Assembly: GCF_025148125.1 (NCBI RefSeq)
Contig: NZ_CP102267.1
Coordinates: 4,553,501 to 4,617,500, forward strand
From: Blautia wexlerae DSM 19850
GTDB taxonomy: Bacteria > Bacillota > Clostridia > Lachnospirales > Lachnospiraceae
Length of the DNA stretch: 64,000 nt
Direction: 5' to 3'
The notes under the pieces were generated by a model, which was not told the origin of the DNA, searched no databases, and saw only the letters and a program-made list of their open reading frames with translations. Positions 18,173-26,593 of this stretch are shown in pieces. Position 1 is the first letter of the stretch, and each line of letters starts with the position of its first letter. A program made the position numbers and the translations under genes.

Positions 18173-19021
18173 TTATCTGTTATTTACCTTACCCATATAA
18201 AGACGAATAATCTCAAGATATTCCTCCGGATAATATCCAATTTCACCCTGAAATCTTGTCAATGCGATCAATCCACCATCTATCTCATCAATGGACGCAA
18301 GCATTTCTGCATTGTCCTGCTTCAGACCACCACCATATACGATGTCCATACCATTTGTCTTTTCTTTTACAAATTTTGCGATCTTAGTAATATATTCTTT
18401 TCCGGCCGGTGTTTTTCCCGGTCCGATAGACCAGATCGGTTCATATGCGATCACAACCTTTGAAGTGTCTACATCCTTAAGTCCGATCTCAAGCTGTTTT
18501 CCAAGAACTTCCTGCCACTGCTCCTGTTCCTCACTTTTTTCACCGATACAGTAAAGAACTTTCATTCCTCTTGCAATCGCACATTTAATTTCCTGATTCA
18601 GAAGGCGGTTTACAGCACCTGTATCTGTGACACCTGCCTCTGCAAGGATTCCTGCCTTATCATTTCTCTCTTCACAGTGTCCGATTATCGTAGTCTCACA
18701 TCCGGCCGCTGCCATAGCTGAAGCCGGTCTATTTGCAGTAAATGCGCCAAAATTTCCGCCAACTGCAGTATCTGCTCTGAATACACTCTGACAGCCGATC
18801 TGAACAGGACTTCCCTCTGTTTTTGCTGCTGCTGCATTCAGAAGATGTACTTCCGGGAAATACATACCAAATTCCACTTCAGAAGGATCATATGTCTTTA
18901 ATTCTTCCTGTGTATTCTTTACAATACAGGATGCCCAGTCAGCAACCGGAGCCAGACGGTTTACACCTCCGAATTCCACCGGAACATCAAATCTTTTTAA
19001 ATTCAGATAAATGTGTTTCAT
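18173..19021 (-). CDS. Triose-phosphate isomerase family protein, divergent anion site
   Basis: The 282-residue TIM barrel keeps the catalytic set: NLK (Lys9), GHCEER (His115) and AYEPIWSIGPGKTP (Glu194 and the mobile loop). The two phosphate-gripping segments differ: canonical GGS is GGG (230-232) and canonical VGGAS is ALTRF (253-257). So proton transfer chemistry is kept while the anion pocket changed. It sits between the TSUP exporter and larA, 35 bp from larA, and probably isomerises a three- or four-carbon ketose/aldose produced by the upstream aldolase. Confidence 0.8.
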   Translation of the reverse strand: MKHIYLNLKRFDVPVEFGGVNRLAPVADWASCIVKNTQEELKTYDPSEVEFGMYFPEVHLLNAAAAKTEGSPVQIGCQSVFRADTAVGGNFGAFTANRPASAMAAAGCETTIIGHCEERNDKAGILAEAGVTDTGAVNRLLNQEIKCAIARGMKVLYCIGEKSEEQEQWQEVLGKQLEIGLKDVDTSKVVIAYEPIWSIGPGKTPAGKEYITKIAKFVKEKTNGMDIVYGGGLKQDNAEMLASIDEIDGGLIALTRFQGEIGYYPEEYLEIIRLYMGKVNNR

Positions 19022-19107
19022 AAAATTCTTACCTTTCTTTTGACAAAATTAACAGACAAATAATCATCATACAATGTGCAGTCTGCCTATAGTCTCTGCA
19101 AACAGAT

Positions 19108-19824
19108 TCAGGATAAAAGGAGATAGCTTCCGGCACACATCATAAAAATATATACCACTTTTTTGATCCCTGTCATAGTAAGCCGGCGAAACAAAAACAT
19201 TCCAACTGCTGTTCCAACTGCCGTTCCTGCCAGTGCCGCTCCAACCAAAGGCAGCATAGCTCCTGATACATGACCCTGAAACACATGGATCAGGAAAACA
19301 CTGACCGTATTAATTGTAAAAAACATTTGAAGTGTAGCATTATATTTTTCTTTATCATCTGTCACAGACAAAAAATACGCTACCATCGGTGGACCTCCAA
19401 TATTAAAAAGTCCTCCGCAAAAACCACTGACTGCACCGGCTGCCAATCCGGAAACCAAACCTGCCTTTAAATGAACTTTACTGCTGAAGAAAATAAAATA
19501 AACTGCCAGAACAAGAAGAACTGTTCCCATGATCTTTGACAAAACAGCTTCATCCAGAGCCATCAGCGTATTCACCCCCAGAAGGCTGGTTACCGTAGCC
19601 ATGATCACAGGTGGCAAAAGAAGTTTCCAGTCAATAAATTTCCACAACTTTACTGCAATGTAAATTACCATAAAAAAAGCTGCAATCGCTTCCAGTATGG
19701 AAGCTGTGTAAAAAGGCATAAACATTGGCCAGATGGCCATACAGATAATTGCATAGCCAAATCCACTGCTGCTCTGCACACAACTTCCTGCCAAAGCTAC
19801 CAGTGCTGTTAATATATAGATCAA
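19108..19824 (-). CDS. TSUP (TauE/SafE) family anion exporter
   Basis: The 238-residue membrane protein has about eight helices with family motifs GSCVQSSSGFGYAI and AGAVSGFCGGLFNIGGPPM. TSUP proteins move sulfite, sulfoacetate, other organosulfonates and some organic acids. Translation starts at TTG 19824, overlapping the aldolase stop (TTGA), so it is tightly coupled to the aldolase. In known sulfo-sugar pathways of Gram-positives a TSUP protein exports the C3 sulfonate left by aldol cleavage. Confidence 0.85.
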   Translation of the reverse strand: MIYILTALVALAGSCVQSSSGFGYAIICMAIWPMFMPFYTASILEAIAAFFMVIYIAVKLWKFIDWKLLLPPVIMATVTSLLGVNTLMALDEAVLSKIMGTVLLVLAVYFIFFSSKVHLKAGLVSGLAAGAVSGFCGGLFNIGGPPMVAYFLSVTDDKEKYNATLQMFFTINTVSVFLIHVFQGHVSGAMLPLVGAALAGTAVGTAVGMFLFRRLTMTGIKKVVYIFMMCAGSYLLLS

Positions 19825-20975
19825 AGCCCTTTACGATAGCGTTCTGCCATTTCATCCAGACCAGTCATCTCCACCAGCGGTGCTTTTCCATAAGAACCAA
19901 ATTCTACGATCAGAGTACCGATTGCTTCTTTTACGCCCTTTTCAACAACAGCCATAAGAGCAGCAACATCTTCATCCGGAATAACGCCATACATAACTGT
20001 ATCCATAATAGGAGTCAGGAATGCACGTGGATCAAACTGTTCTTTCTTTGCCTCCAGAAGGCGATATACCTCACCAATCGACTGGCTTTCTCTTTTTTCA
20101 GGATGAGCTGCAAAAAATTCTTTCATATTTCTTGTAACAGCCAGACGGATATCTGTATCTACATTGATCTTTCCAATACCACATGGAATTGCCGCTTTCA
20201 GTTCATCAATAGAAATTCCATAGGCATTCTGGATATTTCCACCCAGAGCATTGATCTCATCTACAATATATCTTGGCACTGTTGAAGATCCATGAGATAC
20301 CAGTACACCAAAAATACCCTCATGCAGCATGCACTCTTTGATGGCAATGGCAATTTCTTTTCTTAATTTAACATTTTTTCCTTTAGAAGCGCCATGCATG
20401 GTTCCATAAGAAATAGCCAATGCATCAACACCTGTTTTCTTAAAGAATTCAATAGCCTTTAAAGGATTGGTATAAGTAGATGTAGCAGAAAATACATGAT
20501 CCTCCACGCCGGCTAAAACTCCCAGTTCACCCTCTACAGAAACACCTCTTTCATGCGCATATTTGACAACTTCACGAGTCAGTTCCACGTTTTCATCAAA
20601 CGGAAGGCTGGAGCCATCAATCATAACAGATGTATAACCGCCTGCAATTGCTGCTTTACAGGAATCAAAATTCTTACCATGATCCAGATGAAGAACAACA
20701 GGAATCGGAGAATTTTCTGCATATTTCTTTACAGCATCTGCGATATTCTTTGCACCGATTTTTTTATCTTCCAGAGTAGCATTCTGAAAATCTGTTCTTC
20801 CACCCATAAATCCATTTGCAAGATCTGCTCCCTGAAGGATTGCTGCAGAACGGAACATTTCATGAACTTCAATTGCTGCTTTTGCCTGTGCTACTGCATT
20901 TACATTAAACGCCCCCTGTGCAAAGTGATATTTATCTACAGTTTCCAGTAATGGTCTTAATGGTATTAATGGCAT
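19821..20975 (-). CDS. Class II fructose-bisphosphate aldolase family protein
   Basis: The 384-residue zinc aldolase has HLDHGKNFDS (Asp/His at the metal), EGELGVLAGVEDH, AISYGTMHGASKG (zinc His), LVSHGSSTV (zinc His) and KINVDTDIRLAVTRNM (phosphate loop). It cleaves a ketose (bis)phosphate to DHAP plus an aldehyde. It is longer than GatY/KbaY enzymes (about 285). It follows nagA and is coupled by overlap to the TSUP exporter, so its aldehyde product or derivative may be what is exported. Confidence 0.85.
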   Translation of the reverse strand: MPLIPLRPLLETVDKYHFAQGAFNVNAVAQAKAAIEVHEMFRSAAILQGADLANGFMGGRTDFQNATLEDKKIGAKNIADAVKKYAENSPIPVVLHLDHGKNFDSCKAAIAGGYTSVMIDGSSLPFDENVELTREVVKYAHERGVSVEGELGVLAGVEDHVFSATSTYTNPLKAIEFFKKTGVDALAISYGTMHGASKGKNVKLRKEIAIAIKECMLHEGIFGVLVSHGSSTVPRYIVDEINALGGNIQNAYGISIDELKAAIPCGIGKINVDTDIRLAVTRNMKEFFAAHPEKRESQSIGEVYRLLEAKKEQFDPRAFLTPIMDTVMYGVIPDEDVAALMAVVEKGVKEAIGTLIVEFGSYGKAPLVEMTGLDEMAERYRKGL

Positions 20976-20988
20976 AATCTTCTCTCCC

Positions 20989-22137
20989 TTATTGTTCTAT
21001 TTTTCTACCTTTTACAAATGTATCAATGACAGAATATTCTTCATCCAGAATAACCACATCCGCATCTTTTCCGGTATCAAGACTTCCAATCCTGTCATAT
21101 ACATCCAGCATCTTAGCCGGATTGCATGTAAGAAGCGGCAGTATCTCTTCAAGAGATCTTCCTGTAAATTTGATCAGATTCTTAAGTGCACATCCTGTTG
21201 TAAGTGTACTTCCCGCTCTGGAATCTCCGTATTTCAGTTTTGCGTCTCCGTCTTTTACGATAACCGGATTAACGCCCAGCATATATTCTCCATCCGGAAG
21301 TCCGGCAGCCATGATAGAATCAGTTATGGCGATTACTTTGTCCAGACCTTTCATTTTCAGAAGAAAACGAACGGTTCCCGGATGCAGATGCCGTCCGTCA
21401 CAGATAGCTTCACAATAGATGTCAGATTCCAGAACAGCCCCCATGATAGCTGGAAAATGCTGATGAAGAAGTTTCATCGCATTAAATGTATGTGTCGCTG
21501 CTACAGCCCCCTCATTAATACATTTCCATGAAGTCTCATAATCTGCGCCTGAATGACCGATAGCAACCTTCATACCAAGATCCGTCATTCCCTTAATTGC
21601 TTCCGGCACTCCTTTTACTTCCGGCGAAACAGTAATATAGCGAATATTACCGTCTGCTGCCTTCTGATATTCTTTCAGAAGCTCCAGATCCGGAGAAATC
21701 AGCAAATGCTCTGGCATTGCTCCTTTATATTCCGGCGCAAGGAATGGTCCCTCAAGATGAATCCCCAGAAGATCTGCACAGTTTTCATGTCCGTTCTTTT
21801 GTGCCTCCTGATGCTTCACAGCTTCATTTATTGTTTTCAACGTCTGTTCTTTCGTATCTGTCAATATGGATGAAAGCCATGACGTAGTTCCCTGAGTTGC
21901 AAAAAAATGTCCGATTTTTTCAAATCCCTGCTGATCAGCCGCATTTACATCTACCCCTGCACCGCCATGAGTATGTACATCTATAAAACCGGGTACTACA
22001 TATTTCCCTTTTGCATCATAGACTTCATCTGCGTTTTCATCTTCAGCAGAACTGATCTTTCCCTCTTTCAGAACAAGATCTTCCTCTGAAAAAGTTCCAT
22101 TCTTATATACTTTTCCATTTATGATCCGAATGCTCAT
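20989..22137 (-). CDS. nagA: N-acetylglucosamine-6-phosphate deacetylase family
   Basis: The 382-residue amidohydrolase has FIDVHTHGGAGVDVN, LGIHLEGPFLAPEYKGA (metal Glu), GHSGADYE, THTFNAMKLLHQ and AITDSIMAAGLPDGEY (catalytic Asp). All residues needed for deacetylation of GlcNAc-6-P or GalNAc-6-P are present. It is 36 bp downstream of nagB and 13 bp upstream of the aldolase, in one operon. Confidence 0.92.
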   Translation of the reverse strand: MSIRIINGKVYKNGTFSEEDLVLKEGKISSAEDENADEVYDAKGKYVVPGFIDVHTHGGAGVDVNAADQQGFEKIGHFFATQGTTSWLSSILTDTKEQTLKTINEAVKHQEAQKNGHENCADLLGIHLEGPFLAPEYKGAMPEHLLISPDLELLKEYQKAADGNIRYITVSPEVKGVPEAIKGMTDLGMKVAIGHSGADYETSWKCINEGAVAATHTFNAMKLLHQHFPAIMGAVLESDIYCEAICDGRHLHPGTVRFLLKMKGLDKVIAITDSIMAAGLPDGEYMLGVNPVIVKDGDAKLKYGDSRAGSTLTTGCALKNLIKFTGRSLEEILPLLTCNPAKMLDVYDRIGSLDTGKDADVVILDEEYSVIDTFVKGRKIEQ

Positions 22138-22173
22138 GTTCTTCCTTCTTTCTATTGTCTGTTATCGACTATC

Positions 22174-22995
22174 TCAGTCAAGTGCTGCAACAAATTCTGT
22201 TATCTTCAGGTTAATATCCGGATGTGGAGTAAGAAGAGATACCGGAAAATCAGAAGTTGCTTCCCCATATGCAGCTCTTCGTACTACTGCACGATGCCAG
22301 TTTCTGAAACAGCCAAGGCGGATCTTTCCTGCATGAGAGATCTCATTGATTCCGATGGTAACACAATAATGAGGCATATCTTCCAGTGCTCCGTTGAAAT
22401 CACCGATTGCGTTTGCTGTTCTTGTCTCTTTGGTAATTTCAAGAACACGTGTTTTCTGAGCAAGAAATTCTTCATTTGTAAGGGATGGATCTGCTTCATT
22501 AAATGCTACATGACCATTAATTCCAATTCCACCGAAACAGATATCAACGCCCCCCAGTTTTTCAATCAGTTCAGAAATATATTCCGGATGATTCGGATCC
22601 GGAAATACTCTCTGATCTTCCGGCATTACAAGTTCCAGGCGAACTTTATCATAAACTGTACGCTGCATGAAGCCTCTGAAGCTTAACGGATGATCTTTTG
22701 AGATCCATTGTTTCTCATCATCCAGATATTCATCCATGTTAATAAACCATACATTTTTCAGGCTGATATTCTGCTCATTAACCATATCCACAAAATATGG
22801 ATACTGTCCTACAGGACCTACAGGACAGATAAATACTGTTTTTTCTCCCTTTTCGTTATGTTTTTTGATCTCATCCACCATTTCAACTGCCATAGAATGA
22901 AATACTTCTGCATTGTCTTCCATAACAATTACCGGAAGCTTCGGTCCATTACCCACTAACTCTTCCTTTGTATAGCTATAATAACTATGTCCCAT
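22174..22995 (-). CDS. nagB: Glucosamine-6-phosphate deaminase/isomerase family (NagB-like)
   Basis: The 273-residue protein matches NagB: NMDEYLDD (Asp88), SKDHPLSFRGFM, GGIGINGHVAFNEADPS (His162, Glu167). Position 160 is Asn where NagB has the catalytic-site Asp (GNDGH), and the C-terminal half is unusual (IRLGCFRNWHRAVVRRA). So it may be a paralogue acting on a different amino-sugar phosphate. First gene of a six-gene unit; promoter TTGATT-17-TATAAT at 23051-23079. Confidence 0.85.
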   Translation of the reverse strand: MGHSYYSYTKEELVGNGPKLPVIVMEDNAEVFHSMAVEMVDEIKKHNEKGEKTVFICPVGPVGQYPYFVDMVNEQNISLKNVWFINMDEYLDDEKQWISKDHPLSFRGFMQRTVYDKVRLELVMPEDQRVFPDPNHPEYISELIEKLGGVDICFGGIGINGHVAFNEADPSLTNEEFLAQKTRVLEITKETRTANAIGDFNGALEDMPHYCVTIGINEISHAGKIRLGCFRNWHRAVVRRAAYGEATSDFPVSLLTPHPDINLKITEFVAALD

Positions 22996-23050
22996 ATTGC
23001 TTTACTTCCTTTCATTTATTATCCAGCTCGTTACCTTTATTGTTGTATTT

Positions 23051-23122
23051 ATTATAGTAGATAAAATTTTTTTAATCAACGAATTCAATGCAAATTTGCC
23101 TGGAATCTGCGCAAACGTTTTC
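23051..23122 (-). promoter_or_regulatory. nagB operon promoter with upstream AAACGTTT operator
   Basis: The minus strand has -35 TTGATT (23074-23079), a 17-bp spacer and -10 TATAAT (23051-23056), 56 bp before nagB. The operator GAAAACGTTTGCGC (23109-23122, centre 23116.5) lies about 72 bp upstream of the expected start point and touches the larC stop codon. That location is more like an activator site than a blocking repressor site. Confidence 0.7.
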
Positions 23123-23985
23123 TAAGAAATAATCATTGCTCTGAGGATTCCGGGACATTCATACTGACGTTTTCCGGCTCCAATCCCTATTTTCTTTATT
23201 TCAAATTCCTCCGGAAGCTTATCTTTCGTTCTTATTGCTGCCACAATAGCAGCACCTGTAGGTGTTACAAGTTCCCCCTCAACAGCTGTCACCTTTATGC
23301 ACAAATGATTTGCGCTTATCACATTCGCAACTGCAGGAACAGGAATTGGTAAAATTCCATGCTGACAGCGGACGGTTCCGCAACCTTCATAAAGTACAGG
23401 TACAACTACATCCGTAATATCCAGATTATCCAGACAAACTGCCACAGACACAATATCTACAATGGAATCAACTGCACCGACTTCATGAAAATGTACCTGC
23501 TCCACAGGCACATCATGTGCCTTGCTCTCTGCTTCTGCAAGAATCTCAAATATTCTCAAAGCAATCTTTTTTGCATTGTCAGTCATTGCACTATGTTCTA
23601 TAATATGTGCAATTTCTTTCACCCCTCTATGTTCATGGTGATGATGACAATGTGCAGATTCTGTCTCATGTGCACATGCATGGTCTGCAATACCATGTTC
23701 ATGTATATGAATCTCAGACTCTCCCGCAGTATTCTCATTATGACCATGCAGATACTTCATATCATGATCATGGTTTTCATGATCTTTATCTAACATAACG
23801 TCAAAATCACAGGCTGCAATTCCGGATTTTACCACTTTGCCGGTTTTTATCTGAAACCCTGATACAGGAAGACTTTGCAGTACCCTATCCAAAACTGCCT
23901 TATCCACCCCCAGATCAAGAAGTGCACCGACGGTCATATCACCACTGATTCCGGAATAGCACTCTAAATACAATGTTTTCCCCAT
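23122..23985 (-). CDS. larC: LarC1-type nickel insertion protein (pincer cofactor), lacking LarC2
   Basis: The 287-residue protein (DUF111) starts MGKTLYLECYSGISGDM, has VHFHEVGAVDSIVDIV and GELVTPTGAAIVAAI, and ends ECPGILRAMIIS. A His-rich insert (residues ~75-120, with HCHHHHEHRG) probably binds nickel. In lactobacilli a frameshift fuses LarC1 to a C-terminal LarC2; here the stop runs straight into the nagB promoter and no LarC2 follows. Start 23985 has GGAGGTGC upstream. Its own promoter is at 24029. Confidence 0.85.
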   Translation of the reverse strand: MGKTLYLECYSGISGDMTVGALLDLGVDKAVLDRVLQSLPVSGFQIKTGKVVKSGIAACDFDVMLDKDHENHDHDMKYLHGHNENTAGESEIHIHEHGIADHACAHETESAHCHHHHEHRGVKEIAHIIEHSAMTDNAKKIALRIFEILAEAESKAHDVPVEQVHFHEVGAVDSIVDIVSVAVCLDNLDITDVVVPVLYEGCGTVRCQHGILPIPVPAVANVISANHLCIKVTAVEGELVTPTGAAIVAAIRTKDKLPEEFEIKKIGIGAGKRQYECPGILRAMIIS

Positions 23986-24028
23986 AAATTTAAGCACCTC
24001 CACTTTAGTTCTATGTACTCTATCAAAA

Positions 24029-24100
24029 ATTATATAAGTTTTTATTTTTTTATCAATGACTTTGAGTTGATTTTGCATTCAAAGTACGCAAACGTTTTCC
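24029..24100 (-). promoter_or_regulatory. larC promoter with upstream AAACGTTT operator
   Basis: The minus strand has -35 TTGATA (24051-24056), a 16-bp spacer and -10 TATAAT (24029-24034). The operator GGAAAACGTTTGCGT (24086-24100) is centred about 71 bp upstream of the predicted start point, nearly the same distance as at the nagB promoter. Confidence 0.65.
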
Positions 24101-24109
24101 TTCTTTTTA

Positions 24110-24204
24110 TTGTTTTTTTTTATAAATTTACTGTATAATTAAAGTCGTCCAGAACCCCCGACGGGGTTCTGAACGACTTTTTTAAAACAGAGTCCTCTGT
24201 TTTT
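24110..24204 (+). promoter_or_regulatory. Plus-strand promoter running into two terminator hairpins
   Basis: TTGTTT-18-TATAAT (24110-24139) faces the LacI gene. Immediately after it lies a strong hairpin, AAGTCGT..AGAACCCC/GGGGTTCT..ACGACTT with six T (24142-24186), then a second, AAAACAGAG/CTCTGTTTT (24184-24203). A third stem, GTTAGG..CAAAA/TTTTG..CCTAAC, follows at about 24222-24251. This looks like an attenuated leader or a very short RNA gene ahead of the regulator. Confidence 0.5.
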
Positions 24205-24299
24205 CACATAGTTTGATATCAAGTTAGGAGCAAAATACCTTTTGACCCTAACATCATAGTTTTAGAAAATAGTTGTATAAAAGATTGCGGGGAGTTATT

Positions 24300-25358
24300 A
24301 TGACATTAAAAGAAATTGCCAGGCAGGCAAATGTCTCTGTTTCGACGGTTTCCAGAGTAATAAACCAGAAAAATACAAAAGCGGCAAGTCCGGAAGTTCA
24401 GGAACGTATATGGGAAATCGTACGCAAAAGCGGTTATACTCCCAATGCAACAGCCCGAAGCCTCAAATTAGGACAAAAAGCTCAGATCCAGAATACAATG
24501 CCCAAATCCATTGCCTGTATTTATGCAAGAAGTAATTCCGCTGTTTCCGATCCATTCTTCTCACAGATTGCAAAAGCGATTGAACAGGAGGCCTTCAAGA
24601 GCAACTATTTTATCCGTCAGTCATTTACAGCCATGGATATCGCAAATCCCGATATGGCACGACAGCTTGCTCAATTTCCTGTAGACGGAATCGTAATTCT
24701 GGGACGATATGAGAAACAGCTGTTACGCTTCTTTACTCAAAATTATAAAAATGTGATTTATACAGGTCTGAATCCAATGGGAACCCAATATGACCAGGTA
24801 GTTTGTGACGGAAGTGATATTTCCTATAGCGCTCTTTCCTATCTTGCAGAGCTCGGACATACGAAAATCGGTTATGTAGGTGAACAGAATAATGAAGTAC
24901 GTTTCAGCGGTTATAAAGATGCACTTGCCAAACTTGGTCTTCCGTTTTTGCAGAAAAATACCAGTAATGTACATCTTTCTGCAGATGGCGGTTACAAAGG
25001 TGCTAATATCCTGATGCACAATAAGGCAGATATTTCTGCAATTTTTTGTGCAAACGATACCACTGCTATCGGAGTCATTCACGCATTAAAAGAAAAAAAT
25101 TTTCGAATACCGGAAGATATTTCTGTTATCAGCGTAGATGATATAGAGACAGCTCAATATCTTTCTCCCATGCTGACCACAGTACATATTCCTCTGGAGG
25201 AACTTGGAAGAATAACTGCAAAAACCCTGATCGACCGTATTAACGGCGGACATCGCCTTCCCATGCGTATCTCTCTTCCATTTTACATTGCCAAAAGAGA
25301 CAGTTGCGGAAAACTTAACAGAAGACGTAAGACTTTTGCAAGTCTTCCTCCTCAGTAA
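24300..25358 (+). CDS. LacI-family transcriptional regulator (paralogue A)
   Basis: The 352-residue protein has an N-terminal LacI helix-turn-helix (MTLKEIARQANVSVSTVSRV) and a periplasmic-binding-like effector domain with LAELGHTKIGYVGE and SVISVDDIETAQYLSPMLTT. It is closely similar to the regulator at 34297-35337 over its whole length (VDDIETAQYLSP versus IDDIDTAQYLTP). Start 24300 follows GGGGAGTTATT. It is divergent from larC and probably binds the AAACGTTT operators. Confidence 0.9.
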   Translation: MTLKEIARQANVSVSTVSRVINQKNTKAASPEVQERIWEIVRKSGYTPNATARSLKLGQKAQIQNTMPKSIACIYARSNSAVSDPFFSQIAKAIEQEAFKSNYFIRQSFTAMDIANPDMARQLAQFPVDGIVILGRYEKQLLRFFTQNYKNVIYTGLNPMGTQYDQVVCDGSDISYSALSYLAELGHTKIGYVGEQNNEVRFSGYKDALAKLGLPFLQKNTSNVHLSADGGYKGANILMHNKADISAIFCANDTTAIGVIHALKEKNFRIPEDISVISVDDIETAQYLSPMLTTVHIPLEELGRITAKTLIDRINGGHRLPMRISLPFYIAKRDSCGKLNRRRKTFASLPPQ

Positions 25359-25360
25359 TA

Positions 25361-25408
25361 GAAAAGACTCCCGGCAGCACTTCTTCCTGCCGGGAGTCTT
25401 TTCTTTTA
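25361..25408. terminator. Bidirectional intrinsic terminator
   Basis: GAAAAGACTCCCGGCAG pairs with CTGCCGGGAGTCTTTTC, with T-runs on both sides. It serves the convergent LacI gene and SIS-domain gene. Confidence 0.85.
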
Positions 25409-25414
25409 TACTAT

Positions 25415-25430
25415 AACTGCTTCGCAGTTT
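25415..25430. repeat. Short palindromic repeat AACTGCTTCGCAGTTT
   Basis: One of three related hairpins in the window (also 46597-46612 and 57404-57418). It lies between the terminator and the SIS gene end. Confidence 0.4.
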
Positions 25431-25473
25431 GAATCAGGCGGATATTCGCAATCTGCTCCTCAATTTTCTTAAA

Positions 25474-26535
25474 TTATTTCAATACAATAGCCTGTGTCAG
25501 GTGTCTCGGTGAATCTGCATCCAGATTCTTGCTGTCTGCAATATAATATCCAAGAAGCTGTCCGATAAATCCGATGATTGCACTGTACTGCATATCATTC
25601 CATTCTTTATCCATGGAATATACGTAATCAGCGATCTGATCAAAAGTATCTCCCAGTTCTCCGCCAAGAACTGCAACTATTGCACCATAACTCTTCATCT
25701 GTTCCATAAGTGCTTTGTCACCATCTCTGCAGGCTTTATTGCTTAAGCACACGATCAGTGTATTTTCGTCTACAAGACTCATTGGCCCATGACGGTATTC
25801 CAGATCATAATATCCTTCAGAATTGCTGAGTCCCATTTCTTTCATCTTATTCATACATTCATTGGCAACACCATAATAAATACCCTGTCCAAGAATAATG
25901 TAGAGATTCAGGTTTTTATGCTCATTCATGATTTTTGCAGACAGTTCATCCATTTCTTTCAGAACCTTTTCAGAATATGGAGCATAATCTTTCATTGCAG
26001 CAATTTCATCTTTCTTACCGCCTACATACATAGCCATGATAACAGCCATATATAACATACTTGTAAAAGAACGTGTCATGATAACACTGTCTTCAGCTGT
26101 ATCCGGTGAAAGAATGTAATAGTCATTATATTTTTCACTGTCTTTGTCACAGGTAATAGCCAGTGTAGTAACCTGAGGATAAGTACGAACTTTATCAATA
26201 GCCATTCTTACTTCTGTAGTATAGCTTTTTCTAGTAATCGGAAGGATCAGCACATTTCTTCCTTCTTTTACATAAGTTTCCGGAAAATAATACAGCTCAG
26301 AGCATGGAACTCCCTTTGACGGGATTCCTGTATAAGTGGAAAATGCTGCTGCTGAAGCCTGTGCCAGATAAAGAGAAGTTCCACATCCTGTAAAAATCAG
26401 CTCATCATATTTTTTCTCACCGAAGAATACCTTGTCCAGAGTTTTGAAAATATCCTCCAGAGTATCATTGACAGCCTGAAAAGAAGCCGGCTGCTGGTAC
26501 ATTTCTTTATAGGTCAGTTCACTGTTTTTTTTCAT
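25474..26535 (-). CDS. SIS-domain sugar-phosphate isomerase/deaminase (AgaS/GlmS-like)
   Basis: The 353-residue protein has two SIS folds: ELIFTGCGTSLYLAQASAAA near residue 45 and YIILGQGIYYGVANECMNK near 205, with YYDLEYRHGPMSLVDENTL, the Glu-Tyr-Arg-His-Gly-Pro signature of sugar-phosphate isomerases. Members include AgaS (galactosamine-6-P deaminase), FrlB (fructosamine-6-P deglycase) and the GlmS isomerase half. Next to a GatY-like aldolase it fits an AgaS role. It is 59 bp downstream of that aldolase. Confidence 0.85.
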   Translation of the reverse strand: MKKNSELTYKEMYQQPASFQAVNDTLEDIFKTLDKVFFGEKKYDELIFTGCGTSLYLAQASAAAFSTYTGIPSKGVPCSELYYFPETYVKEGRNVLILPITRKSYTTEVRMAIDKVRTYPQVTTLAITCDKDSEKYNDYYILSPDTAEDSVIMTRSFTSMLYMAVIMAMYVGGKKDEIAAMKDYAPYSEKVLKEMDELSAKIMNEHKNLNLYIILGQGIYYGVANECMNKMKEMGLSNSEGYYDLEYRHGPMSLVDENTLIVCLSNKACRDGDKALMEQMKSYGAIVAVLGGELGDTFDQIADYVYSMDKEWNDMQYSAIIGFIGQLLGYYIADSKNLDADSPRHLTQAIVLK

Positions 26536-26593
26536 TTATATTTCCTCCTGAATTTAATTCCCTTGTGATTTTATTTTAATTGCTTTTATCTTC

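Noticed and set aside
23122..23140. Programmed frameshift joining larC1 to larC2
   Set aside because: No LarC2-like coding is found in any frame after the stop; promoter DNA follows.
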